Shown here: positions 37,264 through 40,334 of the stretch, in pieces
How positions within the stretch are numbered: position 1 is the first letter of the stretch
Layout of the letters: the number at the start of each line of letters is the position of its first letter
Source of the DNA: a virus
IMG/VR virus record: IMGVR_UViG_3300005524_000010
Span: 1-40,334 of that record
Reading direction: 5' to 3' (one strand)
DNA: 40,334 nt
Program-made: the position numbers and the translations under genes
Notes under the pieces: generated by a model
What the model was told of the DNA's origin: nothing
Databases searched by the model: none
Seen by the model: the letters and a program-made list of their open reading frames with translations, nothing else

Positions 37264-37331
37264 CCCACACTCCTCGCCCGCTCATGGCCACCAATCAGCT
37301 CCGCCTCCTCGAATCCCGGCCCCCACGTCAC
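37260..37331 (-). CDS. 23-aa micro-ORF with GTGA overlaps on both sides
   Basis: GTG at 37331 overlaps the upstream stop as GTGA, and its own TGA overlaps the next GTG as GTGA. The product begins MTWGPGFEEAELIGGHERAR. A GAGGAGG sits within it. The double 4-nt overlap in a gap otherwise left empty makes translation likely. It may be a coupling peptide. Confidence 0.5.
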   Translation of the reverse strand: MTWGPGFEEAELIGGHERARSVG

Positions 37332-37696
37332 GCCAGGGCCTCCAACGCCTCCGCGAGGGCTTGCCACAACTGGGGCGGTGCGTACTCCTCGTCCTCGTGA
37401 GTCCAGAGGTACGTGAGGAGGGCCTCTGCTGCCTCGGCCACTCGTAGCAGTGTGGCGATATCGGCGGGAGCGTGGGCGATCAGCTCGGCGTCTGGCCGCA
37501 GGCAGCTCTCGCAGACCAGGCGACCGCCGTAGACCTCGGTGCAGGTGCGCTCGCCCATGGGCTTGTCAGGGCCGTGGTCACACCCGCACTCCGTCTCTAG
37601 CTCCGGGTTCACCACCCCGCCGTAGTTCTTGCTTGGCACCCAGGGCGCCGGCGTTGCCGCCGCCAGCCGGGCCTTGATTTCATCCAGGCGGCTCAC
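37328..37696 (-). CDS. Ead/Ea22-like hypothetical protein, 122 aa
   Basis: GTG at 37696 has GGGGGAGG upstream and a GTGA overlap with the RusA relic. The start VSRLDEIKARLAAATPAPWV, then AELIAHAPADIATLLRVAEA and ALLTYLWTHEDEEY match a widespread small phage family with conserved LxEIxxRxxAATPGPW and AHAPxDIxxL. A middle insertion has several Cys and His (CGCDHGPD, CESCLRPD), likely zinc-binding. Function is unknown in the family. Confidence 0.75.
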   Translation of the reverse strand: MSRLDEIKARLAAATPAPWVPSKNYGGVVNPELETECGCDHGPDKPMGERTCTEVYGGRLVCESCLRPDAELIAHAPADIATLLRVAEAAEALLTYLWTHEDEEYAPPQLWQALAEALEALA

Positions 37697-37776
37697 CCCG
37701 CCTCCCCCTTCCACTCCTCGGCCGAGCCTTGCGTTGCCGGGATGCCGCGCACGTCGAGCGTGAGGACGGGGGTTAC
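37693..37776 (-). pseudogene. Relic of a second RusA resolvase gene (5' end only)
   Basis: The frame VTPVLTLDVRGIPATQGS at 37776-37722 repeats the first 18 residues of the intact RusA gene at 38642, with 7 changes in about 55 nt that are almost all silent or conservative. The GTG start is changed to GTA, while the overlapped upstream stop is kept (TGA became TAA). The frame then runs into EEWKGEAG and stops at the next gene. It looks like a remnant of a divergent paralog. Confidence 0.72.
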
Positions 37777-38109
37777 TGGTCTGGGTGATTGCGTTCGCCG
37801 GTGAAACGGATATCGGCGTCGGACCAGTGGCCGTGCTGGAAGGTCACGTAAGGATCCCAACCGGGCCCGTGGTGCGGGGCAGGAGGGATAGCGACCCAGC
37901 TCCTCGCCACGCTTGGTCACCCGCCGGTGGGATACCGACAGATGCCAGCCCACCTTCGGGCCGTCATGAGAGACGATGGCCCGCAGGATGCCGTCGTGCA
38001 CCCGGCGTGAGTAAGTGCCACCGCCGGGATAGGCGCTCTCACTGTCCTCGCGCCAGGATGACCGCTGGCGGGTAAGTGGCTGGCCGGGAACGGTATTCAC
38101 GCGTCCCAT
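37773..38109 (-). CDS. Hypothetical phage protein interrupted by a one-base frameshift, about 111 aa
   Basis: ATG at 38109 overlaps the RusA end by 13 nt. The first frame reads GTYSRRVHDGILRAIVSHDG, then PKVGWHLSVSHRRVTKRGEE, resembling DUF7694-type phage proteins. After about 37910 this frame degrades. The frame one base ahead reads PPAPHHGPGWDPYVTFQHGH, then WSDADIRFTGERNHPDQ and stops at 37773 with much better third-position GC. The total length of 337 nt is one base over a multiple of 3, as expected for a single inserted base or a +1 slip near TAT CCC TCC. Confidence 0.62.
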
Positions 38110-38642
38110 TCCTTCGCCAGCTCGTCGTAGGTGGAAAGCGTCTGGTGAGCCATGTTTCGGGCCTCGTCCCGCTCACGCTCTGCCGTCTCAAATGGCAGTC
38201 CCCACCAGCGATCTATGCCGCGCCACCGTTGGGCGATCTCGGCCCGCATCCCGGCTGGGTGCATGGTGTCCTCCCAGTCCTTGGCGACATGCAGCGCCAC
38301 AATCTGAGCGTCGTCTACCCACACCACGGACGTGAGGGCATCGAGGGCTCGGGCCAGCTTGTCCAAGTCGAGAGACCGCTGCTTGATCGGCCACGTCCGC
38401 TTGCGCTTCGGCGTGTTGGCCGGCTTCGGCAGGTAAAACTGCGCCACTACCGTCACCGGGCCCTCCCACAGCGGGCTGTCGCCCATGGCCCTGCGCCCCT
38501 CCCAAGCGATGGCCTCTCGCCAGTCGGCCAGGTGCCGCCGGCTGTTGGCCGAGCCGCCCTGCACGACTCGGCTGTTGAAGGCTCTTACCGAGCCCTGGGT
38601 TGCCGGCACGCCACGCACGTCGAGGGTGAGGACGGGGGTCAC
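38097..38642 (-). CDS. rusA: RusA-family Holliday junction resolvase, 181 aa
   Basis: GTG at 38642 has GGAGG at 7 nt and a GTGA overlap with the Cys-rich gene; 18 further upstream codons belong to that gene's region. RusA landmarks are VTPVLTLDVRGVPATQGSVR (substrate loop start), SLDLDKLARALDALTSVVWV, and DDAQIV, giving the acidic set Asp92, Asp94, Asp101, Asp110-Asp111 that binds magnesium. It should cut four-way junctions as a dimer during recombination or before packaging. The length is somewhat above E. coli RusA because of a C-terminal helical tail. Confidence 0.88.
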   Translation of the reverse strand: MTPVLTLDVRGVPATQGSVRAFNSRVVQGGSANSRRHLADWREAIAWEGRRAMGDSPLWEGPVTVVAQFYLPKPANTPKRKRTWPIKQRSLDLDKLARALDALTSVVWVDDAQIVALHVAKDWEDTMHPAGMRAEIAQRWRGIDRWWGLPFETAERERDEARNMAHQTLSTYDELAKEWDA

Positions 38643-38815
38643 GACGGAGCCTCCAGCGAAGCCAACGTGTGGCATAAACAGGTTGATGCGCAGCACTCAG
38701 CGGCCGCGCCGAGGCAGTTGCAGTGGGCGTAGTGGGCGAGGTGGTCAAGCTCGACTCGCCTCGCTGCCTTCTCGGCCACCCACAGCAGCAGGGCCTTGAT
38801 TGATTTGATGCTCAC
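38639..38815 (-). CDS. Cys-rich small protein, 58 aa
   Basis: GTG at 38815 lies just after the upstream stop with GGAGGAG in reach, and its TGA overlaps the RusA start as GTGA. An amphipathic helix (IKSIKALLLWVAEKAARRVE) leads into HYAHCNCLGAAAECCASTCL, then CH. Six Cys in 18 residues with several His suggest a metal cluster or disulfide-rich knot. No family was recognised. Confidence 0.66.
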   Translation of the reverse strand: MSIKSIKALLLWVAEKAARRVELDHLAHYAHCNCLGAAAECCASTCLCHTLASLEAPS

Positions 38816-38819
38816 CTGC

Positions 38820-39059
38820 TCACTCCTCCCACGTCTCGACCTCGGTCACCTCGACCAGCCGCTGCCCTTGGCAGGCCGGGCAGGGCAGGGGAACGCTGCT
38901 GGTTGGGTCGTTCCCGGTTCCGCCGCACACCCGGCAGGCGATCTTGACCACTCGGGTGCGGGTATGGAGCGTCGTGGTCTGCGGGCCAGAAGGGCAGACA
39001 TGGGGACCGAGCAGAAGGGATGCCCCGCAGATGGCGCACGTCGGGCAGGTCGTGCTCAC
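38820..39059 (-). CDS. DnaJ-like CxxCxGxG zinc-binding protein, 79 aa
   Basis: GTG at 39059 overlaps the upstream stop (GTGA). The protein has CPTCAICG at the start, and later CRVCGGTGNDP paired with CPACQGQRLV. These are two CxxCxGxG-like half-sites of the DnaJ cysteine-rich zinc fold. In phages such proteins are usually small unassigned zinc binders. No J domain is present. Confidence 0.75.
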   Translation of the reverse strand: MSTTCPTCAICGASLLLGPHVCPSGPQTTTLHTRTRVVKIACRVCGGTGNDPTSSVPLPCPACQGQRLVEVTEVETWEE

Positions 39060-40174
39060 TCGAACGGCTCCTCTCCCGGCTTCGGCCTCTTGGTCACCAC
39101 CACCCGGTAGCGCATTTCCCCCCCCTCCTCGTACGCCTCCAGCTCGGCCTTGCGCTCCTCGACCTTCCGGAGCACCTGGGCCACGTCCCGCGCCTTGGCG
39201 ATCATCACGTCCTCAGGTCGGCGCACCTTGGCGTCGTTGGCCCCCTCGGCCACGACTGCCCCCAGCGCCTCATCGTCCAGGTCCAGCTCCTCGGCCTTGC
39301 GCCGGATGCTGGCCACCCACTTCGGAGGGACGGGATCGGTAGGAAGGGGGGGCATGGGAGGGCGACCGGCCGCCTCGTGCTCCAGGCGCTGCTGCGCATC
39401 GGCCTCGGCACCTTGCTGGATATCCCTTCTTCGTGCGGGAGAGAGGGGCACGTCGCCGTCCTCTGACGCAGCCATCAGCTCCGGTACGGCCGGCACCTCA
39501 CCGGTCATGAGCGTGCCGGCGGTAAGGGAGCGCATCTCGATCACCGGGACGCCGTAGCTGATCGTCTTGCCGTCCCGCTTCACGCTGCGCTGGTCAATCC
39601 GCAGCACGGCCGGGATGAGACCACCGCCGGCCGAGGCAATGCGGTTGATCAGCTCGACCGATCCAGCCAGCTCGGTGGCGGCGTAGAACCCGTGCGTCTC
39701 CAGGTGCCACATGCCGATGTCGGGCAACCTCGGGAGCACAACGAACAGGCGAGTCGTCGGCTTGCATGCTTGCCCCTTGGTTGCCTGCTCCCGTCGCTGG
39801 TCAGGGTCGGCAGGGCAGAGACAGCCATCGCCCGACAACTGCTCGGTGGCGCCGTCGCAGCGACGCTGACATCCGCCGCCACTCCACATCTCGAACCACT
39901 GGCTGAACGCCATGTCGCCCGGTGGGATCACGATGTCGAGGGTGTCGGTGGTGGTGAGCAGCTCGAAGCGGTCCTTCGACGCCGGATTGGACCACTCCTT
40001 GACCTCGCCTCCGTAGACCTCAGCGGCAGCGTCGAGCAGGTCAGGAACAGGAGAGGTGAGGCGCCACGTCTCCAGCTTGGCCGGGCGCATCTTCCCGTTG
40101 TTGGTGGGCACCTGCTGGCCCATGCGGATACGTCCGAGACGGCGCAGCGAGCGCTGCAGAGTGATGATCGGCAT
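39056..40174 (-). CDS. phiC31 Gp3-like protein (recombination directionality factor family), 372 aa
   Basis: ATG at 40174 follows AGGGGG. The N-terminus PIITLQRSLRRLGRIRMGQQ, then NNGKMRPAKLETWRLTSP matches the phiC31 Gp3-like family widespread in actinophages. A Cys-rich segment follows (GGGCQRRCDGATEQLSGDGC, LCP and a later Cys: residues 102, 106, 118, 120, 137), probably binding zinc. In phiC31 the homologue switches the serine integrase from integration to excision. Many family members may instead act in replication or recombination. The C-terminal 130 residues are charged and helical. No integrase is in this window. Confidence 0.72.
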   Translation of the reverse strand: MPIITLQRSLRRLGRIRMGQQVPTNNGKMRPAKLETWRLTSPVPDLLDAAAEVYGGEVKEWSNPASKDRFELLTTTDTLDIVIPPGDMAFSQWFEMWSGGGCQRRCDGATEQLSGDGCLCPADPDQRREQATKGQACKPTTRLFVVLPRLPDIGMWHLETHGFYAATELAGSVELINRIASAGGGLIPAVLRIDQRSVKRDGKTISYGVPVIEMRSLTAGTLMTGEVPAVPELMAASEDGDVPLSPARRRDIQQGAEADAQQRLEHEAAGRPPMPPLPTDPVPPKWVASIRRKAEELDLDDEALGAVVAEGANDAKVRRPEDVMIAKARDVAQVLRKVEERKAELEAYEEGGEMRYRVVVTKRPKPGEEPFE

Positions 40175-40186
40175 GATGCCCCCTAA

Positions 40187-40334
40187 TCAACGAGCGCGGC
40201 CACATTCGGCGGCGCCGGTGGCCAGCGCAATGCCGGCCTTACGAGGGGGACGGACGGAGCGGGGCGCCTTCGACGCACTTCCGGGCGCAGGCTCCCCGTC
40301 ACCGTCCACATATCGGCTAGCCCCGTCCGACCCC
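40187..40334 (-). CDS. C-terminus of an upstream gene cut by the window edge
   Basis: A frame open from the right edge ends in TGA at 40187 and reads GSDGASRYVDGDGEPAPGSA, then SKAPRSVRPPRKAGIALA, a disordered basic tail. A competing frame ends in TAG at 40183 and could start at an ATG near 40310. I cannot decide which is real from this short piece. Confidence 0.35.
   Translation of the reverse strand, partial: GSDGASRYVDGDGEPAPGSASKAPRSVRPPRKAGIALATGAAECGRAR

Noticed and set aside
38643-38696. 18-codon N-terminal extension of RusA
   Set aside because: The GTG at 38642 has an ideal GGAGG and a GTGA overlap, and the extension lies inside the Cys-rich gene.

Overview
The window is a 40 kb piece of a high-GC siphovirus (phage or prophage) of an actinobacterial-type host. 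The evidence is the high GC content, frequent GTG and TTG starts, and a near-complete late gene set: small and large terminase, portal, HK97-type protease and capsid, connector proteins, tail tube, frameshifted tail chaperones, tape measure, baseplate and lysis genes. Almost everything is on the minus strand, so the genome reads from high to low coordinates. Genes are tightly packed; most stop/start junctions overlap by 1 or 4 bases (ATGA, GTGA, TTGA, TGATG), which suggests one translationally coupled late operon. Both ends of the window cut through genes, and I see no integrase or immunity repressor, so lifestyle and integration state cannot be decided here.

Right part (40.3 to 31.9 kb): early and replication genes. 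These are a phiC31 Gp3-like protein (a family that includes recombination directionality factors), small zinc-ribbon and Cys-rich proteins, a RusA-type Holliday junction resolvase, a relic of a second RusA gene, an SNF2-type helicase paired with a DNA methyltransferase, and a DnaB-N/RecA-like replicative helicase. Directly downstream of the helicase lies an unusual block of 11 copies of GGGGAAC/GTTCCCC in both orientations, with long perfect palindromes, threaded through a small ORF. It is the best candidate for a replication origin or regulator-binding array.

Middle part (31.9 to 16 kb): packaging and head genes. After terminase, portal and protease comes a non-structural cassette: GT-B glycosyltransferase, an 88-aa protein of unlike composition, GT-A glycosyltransferase, SAM methyltransferase, then an initiator-like tRNA-Met. 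Exact direct repeats at the gene junctions suggest this cassette was assembled by recombination. Capsid and connector genes follow. Between the connector genes and the HK97-gp10-like gene sits a plus-strand island: a near-consensus promoter, apparently leaderless, driving an HTH protein, a lipoprotein and a membrane protein. It has the layout of a moron and is the clearest candidate for a lysogenic-conversion or exclusion system.

Left part (16 to 0 kb): tail and lysis genes. The tape measure carries a lytic transglycosylase domain. An 811-aa hub protein fuses a GH26-like glycosidase and an Ig-like domain to a baseplate hub. The lysis region holds a DUF1906/GH25-like endolysin, a coiled-coil membrane protein, a collagen-like membrane protein, small membrane and zinc proteins, a membrane-anchored papain-like cysteine peptidase, a secreted GH16-like glucanase with a Sec signal peptide, and repeat-rich structural proteins that run off the edge. 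Several enzymes aimed at surface polysaccharide or peptidoglycan suggest a host with a thick glycan coat.
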